A stretch of DNA of 47,403 bases from a virus: IMG/VR virus record IMGVR_UViG_3300037137_000541, positions 1-47,403 of that record; one strand, written 5' to 3'. This document shows positions 1 through 6,176 of this stretch, piece by piece. Position 1 is the stretch's first letter, and the number at the start of each line of letters is the position of its first letter. The notes beneath the pieces are model-generated. The model was not told the DNA's origin. It worked only from the letters and a program-made list of their open reading frames with translations, and did no database searches. A program made the position numbers and the translations under genes.

Positions 1-339
1 CTTCGGATGAGAAAAGAAACGGCTACACTCCCCTCGGAGGTGACGGATGAATCGCCAATATCTCGCACCCCATTGCGAATAGTCATAATCATCACACTGC
101 ATCGTATTCACCGCTTCTTTTTTGTCTTACAGATTGACTGAAGTGTCAGAGATTAAACAACCTCATCCTCATCCACCGAATCATCTGGATCAGGTTGAGA
201 ATCCCAGAATAGTCGCATATTTTCCTCGCGATAAGGGACAAGGAAAAAAGAAAAGAACACTCTATTATACCACATAACCAGCCCCGTGTCCAGTAAAAAC
301 CGAATTATTTTGCAGATTCACACGGACTACCCTTACGGG
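1..339. repeat. Left copy of end overlap, part 1
   Basis: This stretch is identical, as far as I can check base by base, to 46198-46536. It carries on the minus strand the first 37 codons of the caspase-like membrane protein gene (reading from 111 down to 1) and a second copy of its promoter (264-292). I read it as the place where a circular or circularly permuted genome was opened during assembly, not as a second gene copy. The identity stops abruptly at base 340. Confidence 0.9.
264..292 (-). promoter_or_regulatory. Leftward sigma70-type promoter (left copy)
   Basis: On the minus strand it reads TGGACA, 17 bases, TATAAT, with TGTGG directly before the -10 box (an extended -10). It is the duplicate of the promoter at 46461-46489 and points toward the caspase-like gene, whose first 111 bases are also repeated here. 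Confidence 0.7.
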
Positions 340-400
340 GGGAATGAAAGTTATACCGTATAAGTTGTATAACTCAGAAAACGTAAATCCTTACTGGTAA
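340..400. other. Short allele replacing the HNH gene
   Basis: These 61 bases lie between the two parts of the end overlap and replace the 714 bases (46537-47250) found in the right copy, which hold most of an HNH endonuclease gene. The short allele contains an inverted repeat, AGTTATAC at 349-356 and GTATAACT at 367-374. The last ten or so codons and the stop of the HNH reading frame are kept in the shared sequence just left of it (305-339), so this allele could be a deletion scar or the original uninvaded site. Confidence 0.8.
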
Positions 401-555
401 TAGATATACGATATTCGATTCCCCGCATGAGAAACCAAGGGTGGGACCGTGGGGGTACGCCCGATAACAAGGCCAGGGTCCGATAATAACGTGTGCATCT
501 ACACGCAAACCCCGTCTTAGTCCTATAACATATATTATGTTAAGCCCATAGGACT
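401..555. repeat. Left copy of end overlap, part 2
   Basis: Matches 47251-47403 apart from a G-run of five bases (451-455) against three at 47301-47303. The overlap ends at base 555, exactly the last base of the palindrome at 519-555. Confidence 0.88.
519..555. repeat. Nested palindrome, possible cruciform
   Basis: An outer stem AGTCCTAT (519-526) pairs with ATAGGACT (548-555), and an inner perfect stem TAACATA (526-532) pairs with TATGTTA (536-542) around a 3-base loop. A further GGACT/AGTCC pair follows (551-555 with 562-566). The same structure is present at the right end of the window, which stops at its last base. Likely a protein-binding or structural site in the control region. Confidence 0.75.
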
Positions 556-663
556 GAGTTAAGTCCAACAGTATCAGGCAGTTATCTTATCTCATGGGCA
601 TGGATGATACTCTAAGACGATACTCCCAGACTCCCAGGATGCCAAAGGTAGGTTTATGACGGC

Positions 664-731
664 ATGATGCCAAAACACCACATGATGATGCCTAAACGCC
701 ACATGACGAGAGTGAATGATGCCTAAACGCC
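664..731 (+). repeat. Three 16-bp iterons
   Basis: The 16-mer ATGATGCC(A/T)AAAC(A/G)CC occurs at 664-679, 685-700 and 716-731. Start-to-start distances are 21 and 31 bases, close to two and three helical turns, so all copies would face the same side of the helix. This is the usual look of binding sites for a replication initiator or regulator. No such protein is identified here. Confidence 0.7.
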
Positions 732-899
732 TCAATAGTCACCCCGCGACTGCAAAAATTGCAGTGTCCTATACGCCCTATACAGTAATTACCCGTTCGC
801 CAGCGTGATTAATCCCACAGTATGTTAGGTTAGTATTAGGGTAAACCCCATTATTGACTCAATAACACGTATTGACCCTAACGTATGTTAGGTAGTCAG

Positions 900-1042
<143 letters not shown>

Positions 1043-1066
1043 ATGACTTACTACCTTTAACCTAAC

Positions 1067-1309
1067 CTATGGGTTATAGGGTTTGTTTTGGGTTATAGGG
1101 CATGGCGATTGCTCTTCGCCAGACACGTCCACATTGTCGCATTCAACGGATTGGGGCCTGGGAGTCGATTTGCCGCATTCTGAGGGGCCGGGGGTATTCT
1201 GACTCATTCCTATCGCTTCTCGTCGATCCTGAGTAACGCTAGGGGGCGTATTTTCCCTGATAGCTATTCCTCCCGTGTCCGCTATTGGGTTATCCCAAAA
1301 TGAATCCAT
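1067..1309 (-). CDS. Possible small leftward protein, unknown
   Basis: An 80-residue reading frame starts at ATG 1309 behind an AGGGGG stretch and runs leftward, the same direction as the late genes. It is polar and rich in Ser, Pro, Asn and Asp, with three Cys, no membrane segment and no motif I recognise. It lies in the repeat-filled control region and its end overlaps the GGGTTATAGGG repeats (1069-1101), so it may be chance. Nothing is coded nearby on the same strand. Confidence 0.25.
   Translation of the reverse strand: MDSFWDNPIADTGGIAIRENTPPSVTQDRREAIGMSQNTPGPSECGKSTPRPQSVECDNVDVSGEEQSPCPITQNKPYNP
1069..1101 (+). repeat. Direct repeat TGGGTTATAGGG
   Basis: TGGGTTATAGGG occurs at 1069-1080 and 1090-1101, again 21 bases apart (two helical turns). 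A related GTATGTTAGGT motif occurs twice near 820 and 883. Part of the control region. Confidence 0.55.
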
Positions 1310-1431
1310 GTGCCCCCTAATGGTGATTGCCCAAAGAATCAATTGATCGACGCTAGGGGCATTGTTTTGGCTTTTGGCTGACCCCCCGAACGTCCGCTCT
1401 TCCTGATTGAGTTATTGAGGAATGAGCTTGT

Positions 1432-1460
1432 TTGCTTCCTTCCCCAACGTAGGGTATAAT
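1432..1460 (+). promoter_or_regulatory. Rightward early promoter, leaderless start
   Basis: TTGCTT (1432-1437), a 17-base spacer and TATAAT (1455-1460). Only six bases separate the -10 box from ATG 1467, so transcription should begin at or next to the start codon, giving a leaderless message. There is no Shine-Dalgarno before the ATG. This is the first gene of the rightward arm. Confidence 0.75.
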
Positions 1461-1466
1461 TCGAGC

Positions 1467-1943
1467 ATGACTACCCAAATGAGCAAGCCGATTGTAGTTA
1501 CTGATAGCCCTCCTATCCGCGAATCTGATTCAATCACGATTGATGGCAGAATCACACGGCGGATTGCTGAGTTAGCCGAGGCTAGGGCGAAAATACTCCT
1601 AGCGATTGATACACTCCGGCCTGTAAATGGGAAGGATTATCGGCGCATAGGTGAAGCATCAAAAGAGATTGTGAAAAATGCGATTGCTCAAGCCGACTAC
1701 GTGACTGAGGGGGGGTTTTTCATCGCTTCCCCGAAATTGGAGAACACAATCTCGCTACTCCCGTGGGAAGAATTTTGTCGGGAAACACAAGGCCTTATCG
1801 AGGAATTAGACGCAATCCGCCATTTGCCAGAATTGCATGAAATTGTTCCTTTACAAAAAAGATTGCGGATTTGCCGCGAAAGGCTAAATACGCTAGTATC
1901 TCGCCGGGGGATGGTTGAGTTATCCTGTTTGAAAGTAGTATGA
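1467..1943 (+). CDS. Unknown early protein, first rightward gene
   Basis: 158 residues from ATG 1467. I chose this start because a good TATAAT box lies six bases upstream, inside any longer reading, so the upstream in-frame ATG at 1422 would not be in the transcript. The protein is mostly helical and mixed charge, with alternating hydrophobic positions over residues 20-60 (RITRRIAELAEARAKILLAI) that suggest a coiled coil. I do not recognise a family. As the first transcribed gene of the early arm it could be a host-takeover or regulatory protein, but that is inference from position only. Confidence 0.75.
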   Translation: MTTQMSKPIVVTDSPPIRESDSITIDGRITRRIAELAEARAKILLAIDTLRPVNGKDYRRIGEASKEIVKNAIAQADYVTEGGFFIASPKLENTISLLPWEEFCRETQGLIEELDAIRHLPELHEIVPLQKRLRICRERLNTLVSRRGMVELSCLKVV

Positions 1944-1971
1944 AAAACAAGTATACCCTACCTGCGCTTGA

Positions 1972-2033
1972 ACGTGCTGCCGCATTGTGCGGATGGGTTT
2001 GTTCTGCCGAGTCTAACAAGGGGAGAATGAAAA
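1972..2033 (+). promoter_or_regulatory. Repeated 5' RNA element, copy A
   Basis: A short hairpin CCGCA-TTG-TGCGG (1980-1992) is followed by a tail running from GGATGGGTTTG through TAACAAGGGGAG, then ATG 2034. The tail is almost identical to that of copy C (3243-3329), including GTTTGTTCTGC(C/T)GAGT(C/T)TAACAAG. The stem is shorter than in the other two copies. Confidence 0.6.
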
Positions 2034-2254
2034 TGATCCACCTTACACTGAGCGGGACCAATGCTGGACGCTCGTTGTGCGATTGTGATAAAGGACAAGC
2101 AAGGGCAAGAGGGGATACATTCCAGCCTTACATGTATGCTGATATTCATTTGCCTGATATCTGTCCGGCGTGCTATGCCCTTATTGTACAGGCAGAGAAT
2201 GAAGCCGATGCCGAACACCCCGACGCTGCCGATGATGCTGGCGAACCGGATTAG
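2034..2254 (+). CDS. Cys-containing small protein, unknown
   Basis: 73 residues. A longer frame opens at ATG 1940, overlapping the previous stop, but its first 30 codons would be translated from a repeated untranslated element (copy A) that stands directly before the start codons of two other genes. I therefore place the start at ATG 2034 behind GGGGAG. The protein has CDCD near residue 17 and a C-P-A-C motif near residue 46, so it may bind zinc, and it ends in an acidic Asp/Glu/Ala tail. Function unknown. Confidence 0.6.
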
Positions 2255-2333
2255 CACATTTTCTCCCCTCCCCTCTCCCATGATCCCTGCAAGGCATGGG
2301 AGGGTTTGACCGAACACTAACAAAAGGAAAGCT
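2252..2333 (+). promoter_or_regulatory. Repeated 5' RNA element, copy B
   Basis: It begins with the upstream gene's stop in TAGCACATTTTCTCCCC, followed by a stem of 8-10 pairs, CTCCCATG (2275-2282) with CATGGGAG (2295-2302). The loop contains TGCAAGG. After it come GGGTTTG, CTAACAA and AGGAAA before ATG 2334. Opening, loop and tail are shared with copy C while the stem sequence is different. Confidence 0.65.
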
Positions 2334-2585
2334 ATGTTTGACGCCGATCTTAGCGGCTGGAGTGTAACGGGTGGGGTGGCGGAACCGATGAGTATGAGCG
2401 AGCTATCCGTGTTTGATCCTAGAGTAAACGACGTTTACCGAACGGCATATGACAAACATATCAGCGAGAATGGGCCCATCGACGTAAATCGGCATCGTGG
2501 AGTACAAGTTGATGAAGCGGATAAGGCCGGTCGTCGGGCAGTACGCCGATACGCCAAGAGGATGGGAATTACACTTACGGATTAG
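2334..2585 (+). CDS. Small unknown protein
   Basis: 83 residues from ATG 2334, behind AAAGGAAAGCT. The N-terminal half is neutral to acidic; residues 55-80 are basic (KAGRRAVRRYAKRMG) and could contact nucleic acid. No family recognised. It is preceded by the repeated 5' element copy B and followed after 21 bases by the next gene. Confidence 0.7.
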   Translation: MFDADLSGWSVTGGVAEPMSMSELSVFDPRVNDVYRTAYDKHISENGPIDVNRHRGVQVDEADKAGRRAVRRYAKRMGITLTD

Positions 2586-2606
2586 CTAAACTGTAAAATC
2601 CCCTCT

Positions 2607-2999
2607 ATGAAAAACAAATGCGTTATCTGCGGCCGTGAATGGAAATCCCCCAAGCACAAGCTCTGTTGCTCTTCAGCTTGCTTCACCGAGTACCACCATG
2701 ATAAGGGGTGGATCAGCGGATACGAGTATGAAGAGAGAATCAAGCGAAGGGAAGGGAATCGTCTAGCTTGCCAGCGATACCATGATAGCGGGAATCGTCC
2801 ACCACGCGACGATAAACCCGCACCGCACAGCACGTATTGCCGCGTGTGCAAGCGCTGTTTTGCTGCCCGCACCAATGACGTAACATGCTCTTCCCCAGCC
2901 TGTCGTAGGGAGAACAAGCGAGCAAAACGACAAGAGAAGCGCTTAGGGCAAAGCAATGCCTGCCGTATGGCTCGCGGGGACGAAATAGACGATTTGTAA
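2607..2999 (+). CDS. Double zinc-finger-like protein
   Basis: 130 residues with two Cys clusters: CVICGREW followed by CCSSAC at residues 5-25, and CRVCKRC followed by CSSPAC near 84-105. Each is a CxxC pair plus a second pair, as in treble-clef or zinc-ribbon proteins. The middle and the C-terminus are strongly basic (ENKRAKRQEKR), which suggests DNA or RNA binding. No Shine-Dalgarno is visible before ATG 2607. TAAAAT at 2594-2599 ends seven bases before the ATG and could be the -10 of another leaderless start, though its -35 is poor. Confidence 0.72.
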   Translation: MKNKCVICGREWKSPKHKLCCSSACFTEYHHDKGWISGYEYEERIKRREGNRLACQRYHDSGNRPPRDDKPAPHSTYCRVCKRCFAARTNDVTCSSPACRRENKRAKRQEKRLGQSNACRMARGDEIDDL

Positions 3000-3000
3000 C

Positions 3001-3029
3001 TTGACGCTAACTGGATTGTGTGGTATATC
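3001..3029 (+). promoter_or_regulatory. Rightward sigma70-type promoter
   Basis: TTGACG (3001-3006), a 17-base spacer ending in TGTGG, and TATATC (3024-3029). The TGTGG before the -10 is the same as in the strong leftward promoters. Predicted start near 3036, leaving a leader of about 30 bases before ATG 3066. Confidence 0.65.
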
Positions 3030-3065
3030 ATTGCATCGGGGATACACTGTTGAGAGGAAAAAAGA

Positions 3066-3245
3066 ATGGAAACATACGACGTGACTTTCGAGAATGGCGA
3101 AAAGGAGCGAGTAGTGGCGTCCGATCTATCCGAGGCCGTTCAAGTGGCAATGGATGCGATAATCGTCCGCCTCAAGCTAACTAGCGAGATTAAGGTAGTT
3201 ATGGCCCTAGGAGTCGATTTAAGGGCTACGGCGTGTCGCGTCTAG
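3066..3245 (+). CDS. Small unknown protein
   Basis: 59 residues from ATG 3066, behind GAGAGGAAAAAAG. It begins METYDVTFENGEKERVVASD, which looks like a small beta strand-rich fold followed by a helix (LSEAVQVAMDAIIVRLKL). It is preceded by its own promoter at 3001-3029. The stop codon TAG is the first part of repeat element copy C. No family recognised. Confidence 0.65.
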   Translation: METYDVTFENGEKERVVASDLSEAVQVAMDAIIVRLKLTSEIKVVMALGVDLRATACRV

Positions 3246-3329
3246 CACATTTTCTCCCCCCTCCCTCATCCGCCTAACCCCGCAAGGTGCGGATGAGTTT
3301 GTTCTGCTGAGTTTAACAAGAGAGGAAAC
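3243..3329 (+). promoter_or_regulatory. Repeated 5' RNA element, copy C
   Basis: TAGCACATTTTCTCCCC as in copy B, then a perfect 9-bp stem CTCATCCGC (3265-3273) with GCGGATGAG (3289-3297). The 15-base loop contains CGCAAGG. The tail TTTGTTCTGCTGAGTTTAACAAGAGAGG matches copy A and leads to ATG 3330. Stems in B and C differ completely yet both pair, while flanks and loop are kept. Confidence 0.7.
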
Positions 3330-3536
3330 ATGGCAAGGCTTAGCTGTCCTGATTGCGAGATAATGAGCATTAACGGGCATGTCTGCCATGAGGCAGGTTG
3401 CCCGTCTAGCTGGATTGATCCATGTATGGGCGAAGGATACGAGCAGGAATGCAAATGGTGTGGCAGTTTGTTTGTGCCTAAAGATAAGGATCAAGCATTT
3501 TGCGACGAGTCTTGTGCAGAGTCCTATAACAGTTAA
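3330..3536 (+). CDS. Small zinc-ribbon protein
   Basis: 68 residues behind AGAGAGGAAAC. Cys pairs are CPDC (6-9), CHEAGC (about 19-24), CKWCG (about 42-46) and CDESC (about 58-62), so it probably binds one or two zinc ions. The last two pairs, WCGSLFVPKDKDQAFCDESC, resemble the zinc ribbons common in small phage proteins. Role unknown. Confidence 0.75.
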   Translation: MARLSCPDCEIMSINGHVCHEAGCPSSWIDPCMGEGYEQECKWCGSLFVPKDKDQAFCDESCAESYNS

Positions 3537-3545
3537 AGGAAAAAC

Positions 3546-3950
3546 ATGGCGACGAAAAAGCAATTGAAAGAGCAAGAGAGGGCGGAAGCAATCATGCAAT
3601 TACGCAAACTCCTGCGTCCGGGTAGCAAGGTCTACACCATACTCCGGTCAGTATCGGCATCGGGCATGACGCGACATATCGACTTGTATACGGTCCGCAG
3701 GGGGGGAATGGCATGTCTCACGGGCTATGCTGCCAAAGCGCTAGGCTATAGGCATGACTACAAGCGGGGTGGGCTTGTAGTGGGAGGGTGCGGTATGGAT
3801 ATGGGTTATCACGTTGTTTATTCACTTAGTCGTGCCCTATTCCCCAAAGGCTTTATCCCCGCAAAGGCGGGCAGACAAGGGCGGAATGGTACTCCCGCGA
3901 TTGAGCGGGATACCGATGGGGGATATGCTCTTAATCAATCGTGGCTCTAG
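3546..3950 (+). CDS. Conserved phage protein of unknown function
   Basis: 134 residues behind TTAAAGGAAAAAC. The stretch from ILRSVSASGMTRHIDLYTV through GYAAKALGY and GGCGMDMGYHVVYSLSRALF is a pattern I know from a small protein family widespread in phages and plasmids, always without an assigned function. The conserved Gly/Met/Asp run (VVGGCGMDMG) and the SGM(T/S)R motif are both intact. The length is typical. The N-terminal 30 residues are charged and helical. Confidence 0.8.
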   Translation: MATKKQLKEQERAEAIMQLRKLLRPGSKVYTILRSVSASGMTRHIDLYTVRRGGMACLTGYAAKALGYRHDYKRGGLVVGGCGMDMGYHVVYSLSRALFPKGFIPAKAGRQGRNGTPAIERDTDGGYALNQSWL

Positions 3951-3996
3951 AGTTGTTGTGGCAATAGGGGCAATTTGTAATTTTGGAGAAACGGGA

Positions 3997-4350
3997 GTGG
4001 CCTACACCAAAAAACAGCGAAGAGTGTACAACGCAGCCTATCGACTCACTCCGACAGGCCGGGCCGCCCGCGCTCGTGCTGCTACCCGTGCTGCTGTCCG
4101 ACAACGGTTGCTTTATCCCGATCAGGTGGCCGCCCATCATGCAGTCAACAACGCTATTCGTGGTGGATATCTTATTCGCTTGCCATGCGAGGTTTGCGGC
4201 GAACCGAAGAGTGAGGGTCATCATTTTCTTGGGCATGTGAAAGAACACTGGTTCGATATTCAATGGTTGTGCAAGAAGCATCATAGCGAATTACACAAAG
4301 GAGAAAACAAATGCGACTTAGCAAACGCGACAACGGGGATGGGTATGTAA
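3997..4350 (+). CDS. HNH endonuclease, GTG start
   Basis: 117 residues. The start is GTG 3997, eight to ten bases after GGAG; the open frame extends further left but overlaps the previous gene. The N-terminus is basic (YTKKQRRVYNAAYR) and the C-terminus carries an HNH/zinc motif: PCEVCG, then GHHFLG, then WLCKKHHSELHK. This matches the free-standing HNH nucleases that move between phage genomes. It is closely related to the protein at 4595-5095. Its last 40 bases overlap the next gene, and the tail after ELHK (GENKCDLANATTGMGM) is read from that gene's start region. Confidence 0.8.
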   Translation: MAYTKKQRRVYNAAYRLTPTGRAARARAATRAAVRQRLLYPDQVAAHHAVNNAIRGGYLIRLPCEVCGEPKSEGHHFLGHVKEHWFDIQWLCKKHHSELHKGENKCDLANATTGMGM

Positions 4351-4592
4351 TGTGGCTGGGTGCAAGGGATACCTACGCATGGGCAAACAAGCCTGGGGCA
4401 GTGTGGCCGTGTAGCCAATTAGCCGGGCATCGGCTTGTTGTGACAGTAGAGCGGAATGGCCTATGCGGGCTTGCCCGTGACGGGCATCAAACGGGGTCAG
4501 TGAGTGAAAGTGAGCTGATCGCAATTGTTACCGACTATTTGCCCAAAGGGTTAAGGCATCTTTGGCCTAGCTATGAAGCAGAGGCGGCATAA
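4311..4592 (+). CDS. Unknown early protein between two HNH genes
   Basis: 93 residues from ATG 4311 behind AAAGGAGAAAACAA, overlapping the end of the preceding HNH gene. The fold is probably mixed beta/alpha, with WLGARDTYAW near the start and a helical C-terminus. No family recognised. Its Shine-Dalgarno lies inside the HNH coding sequence, so the two genes were probably joined by invasion of the HNH gene. Confidence 0.65.
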   Translation: MRLSKRDNGDGYVMWLGARDTYAWANKPGAVWPCSQLAGHRLVVTVERNGLCGLARDGHQTGSVSESELIAIVTDYLPKGLRHLWPSYEAEAA

Positions 4593-4594
4593 TC

Positions 4595-5095
4595 ATGCCG
4601 TTTAAGTCAAAAGAAAAGCGAGCGGCATACTCTAGGGCGTATGTACAAACCCCTGGGGGTAAGGCAGCGATTGCTCGCTACGCGACTTCTGCTAAGGGTA
4701 GAGCAACCAAAGCCCGAAACAGCCGTTCTCCCGCAAGGAAAGCATATCGGGCATTGCCCTCGTCTAAAGCGTGGTGGAAAGCGTATCGCCAAACTGTATC
4801 GGGCAAAAGGGCATGTGCTGTTGGACAGGCTAAGTATCGCCGGTCGAAAAAGGGAAAGGCATACTTAAAGGCCGGACGGAAAGCATACCACGCGCGTCAC
4901 CCGGATTATCAGCGCGTCCACAATGCTTTCAACCAAAAGATTCGCTCTGGTCGTATTGCCCGGCAGCCCTGTGAGGTATGCGGGAGTATACCGAGTCAGG
5001 GTCATCATCCTGATTATTCAAAGCCCTTGGAAGTGCAATGGCTCTGCCGAAAGCACCATCAGGAATTGCACTCGATTACAGTAAAGGAACATTAA
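4595..5095 (+). CDS. HNH endonuclease
   Basis: 166 residues. A long Lys/Arg/Ala-rich N-terminus (residues 1-110, with KSKEKRAAYSRAY and several SK/GK repeats) should bind DNA. The C-terminus has the HNH/zinc motif PCEVCG, GHHPDYSKPLEV and WLCRKHHQELH. It is a paralogue of 3997-4350. Its final codons are part of a 28-base direct repeat (5065-5092) that recurs at 5528-5555 and supplies the ribosome site for the following gene. Confidence 0.82.
   Translation: MPFKSKEKRAAYSRAYVQTPGGKAAIARYATSAKGRATKARNSRSPARKAYRALPSSKAWWKAYRQTVSGKRACAVGQAKYRRSKKGKAYLKAGRKAYHARHPDYQRVHNAFNQKIRSGRIARQPCEVCGSIPSQGHHPDYSKPLEVQWLCRKHHQELHSITVKEH
5065..5092 (+). repeat. 28-bp direct repeat, copy 1
   Basis: Perfectly repeated at 5528-5555. 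It includes the end of the HNH gene and the AAAGGAACAT ribosome site. The two genes between the copies (5096-5308 and 5305-5547) look like a segment inserted or duplicated by recombination at this sequence. Confidence 0.85.
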
Positions 5096-5308
5096 ATGGG
5101 CGAAGAGTATTATAACGATATCGCTGACAGTTTGCGTGACTGGAATAGGGTGCGTATGCCCGATGGGGGGTATGACGAAAAGTTACGGGCAGTAGGGGAA
5201 TCCCTCGCCGATGCGTTTGATACATGTCCTACCGATGGGCTTGGAGAGGGATACAACCGAGGGGCTTTCCTAAAGCGGGCGGGAATCACTGAGGAGCAAA
5301 CGGTATGA
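5096..5308 (+). CDS. Small unknown protein
   Basis: 70 residues from ATG 5096, behind AAAGGAACATTAA. Acidic, without Cys clusters or membrane segments. The stop overlaps the next start (ATGA). It ends with EEQTV, read from a sequence (GAGGAGCAAACGG) that recurs before ATG 6735, another sign of shuffling. Function unknown. Confidence 0.65.
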   Translation: MGEEYYNDIADSLRDWNRVRMPDGGYDEKLRAVGESLADAFDTCPTDGLGEGYNRGAFLKRAGITEEQTV

Positions 5309-5547
5309 GCAAGGTAACAATGACGGAAGCATTGGCTCGTGACATCGCCGCCGATGCTGCTAATGCACAAATGCGGGCAGCGGGGCGAAAGAAATGGGAT
5401 CGGGACGACTACAACCTAGCGGTGCGGGAGTATGTCAAACTTTGGCCCGCCGAGGAAAGAATGCCCGCTATGGACAAAGCGGAAATGCTACATCGCATCG
5501 GGGAGAACCCGTCTGCCCACCGCCTGCATTGCACTCGATTACAGTAA
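5305..5547 (+). CDS. Unknown protein with RIGEN motif, altered C-terminus
   Basis: 80 residues. Residues 55-68 (AMDKAEMLHRIGEN) share the ML(H/Q)RIGEN motif with the protein at 6735-7022, and a decayed third copy lies at 6679-6717. The last seven residues (LHCTRLQ) are read from the second copy of the 28-bp repeat, whose first copy is the 3' end of the HNH gene. The original C-terminus was therefore probably replaced by recombination. Function unknown. Confidence 0.65.
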   Translation: MSKVTMTEALARDIAADAANAQMRAAGRKKWDRDDYNLAVREYVKLWPAEERMPAMDKAEMLHRIGENPSAHRLHCTRLQ

Positions 5548-5555
5548 AGGAACAT
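5528..5555 (+). repeat. 28-bp direct repeat, copy 2
   Basis: Second copy of 5065-5092. Here it forms the end of one gene in a different reading frame and the ribosome site of the next gene (ATG 5558). Confidence 0.85.
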
Positions 5556-5557
5556 AC

Positions 5558-5917
5558 ATGTTAGTAGAGGATCAATTATTATTGGGTGAATCGGGTAATC
5601 TCCCCGCACCAAAACTATTTCGGTGCGATAGGCCAGACGCCCCCAGTCTAGTGACACACGCTGAACTGAGAGCGTTTTTTGCCGGAGCGGATATTCTTCA
5701 TCCGTGTAATCCGTCGCTGGGGGATTACCTGTGTAGAGAGCGCGATCTGGAGGAAAAAGACATGCCCTCAACCCCCGGACGAGTTGTACTCGTCTGCCAA
5801 TTAAAGAGGAATGGGTCCGGGTTTATCCAAGTACGATGGGGTGAAGCATTCACGCGAGGATCAATTCTCGCGGAATATCACTTTGCTGCGAGTGAAACAA
5901 TCGAGAGCGGTAACTAA
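5558..5917 (+). CDS. Unknown early protein
   Basis: 119 residues from ATG 5558, which follows the AAAGGAACATAC ribosome site of the repeat; the in-frame sequence upstream overlaps another gene. No membrane segment. Scattered single Cys residues do not form a zinc site. The C-terminal half (VVLVCQLKRNGSGFIQVRWGE) looks like a small beta-rich domain. The stop overlaps the next start (TAATG). Function unknown. Confidence 0.65.
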   Translation: MLVEDQLLLGESGNLPAPKLFRCDRPDAPSLVTHAELRAFFAGADILHPCNPSLGDYLCRERDLEEKDMPSTPGRVVLVCQLKRNGSGFIQVRWGEAFTRGSILAEYHFAASETIESGN

Positions 5918-6135
5918 TGGCGCACATGATATTTTACGCCAACAACATAACACAAACAGACGATCCCATCCGGGTTAGGGATGTTTATGGCCGCACTTGG
6001 TACGTCGATGGGGGAGAATTAGCTTCATCGGTTGTTGCACTTCGGGTATTCACGTGTAGGGGCAACAGGAAATACACTGGGGGAACGGGAGAACACCAAA
6101 CACCCGTTATGCTCCATCGGGGGAATATCGAATGA
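5917..6135 (+). CDS. Small unknown protein
   Basis: 72 residues, translationally coupled at both ends: ATG overlaps the upstream stop and its own TGA overlaps the next ATG. Contains VRDVYGRTWYVDGGELASSV, likely beta strands. No recognised family. Confidence 0.6.
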   Translation: MAHMIFYANNITQTDDPIRVRDVYGRTWYVDGGELASSVVALRVFTCRGNRKYTGGTGEHQTPVMLHRGNIE

Positions 6136-6176
6136 GCAAATACTATTGGTGGATCAACCGGGAAAGTGAAAAATGA
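6132..6176 (+). CDS. 14-codon coupled mini-ORF
   Basis: Encodes MSKYYWWINRESEK. Both its start and its stop sit in ATGA overlaps with the flanking genes. Its first half repeats the sequence at 7416 (MSKFYWWV) and its second half repeats the end of the gene at 6735-7022 (FNRESEKA), so it looks like the leftover of a recombination between copies of these two genes. Confidence 0.4.
   Translation: MSKYYWWINRESEK

Noticed and set aside
1-555. Fixed direct terminal repeat of the virion DNA
   Set aside because: A true terminal repeat should be identical at both ends; here the copies differ by a whole gene and a 2-base indel, which fits allelic variants at an assembly junction better.
374-568. Leftward 64-codon frame in the overlap region
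   Set aside because: The other copy of this sequence has a 2-base shorter G-run that breaks the frame, and the frame runs through the palindrome; not maintained as a gene.
664-731. CRISPR array
   Set aside because: Only three short copies with 5- to 15-base gaps; repeats and spacers are far too short.
1940-2033. N-terminal extension of the gene at 2034
   Set aside because: These codons would be read from a repeated non-coding element that precedes two other genes; the start with a ribosome site is at 2034.
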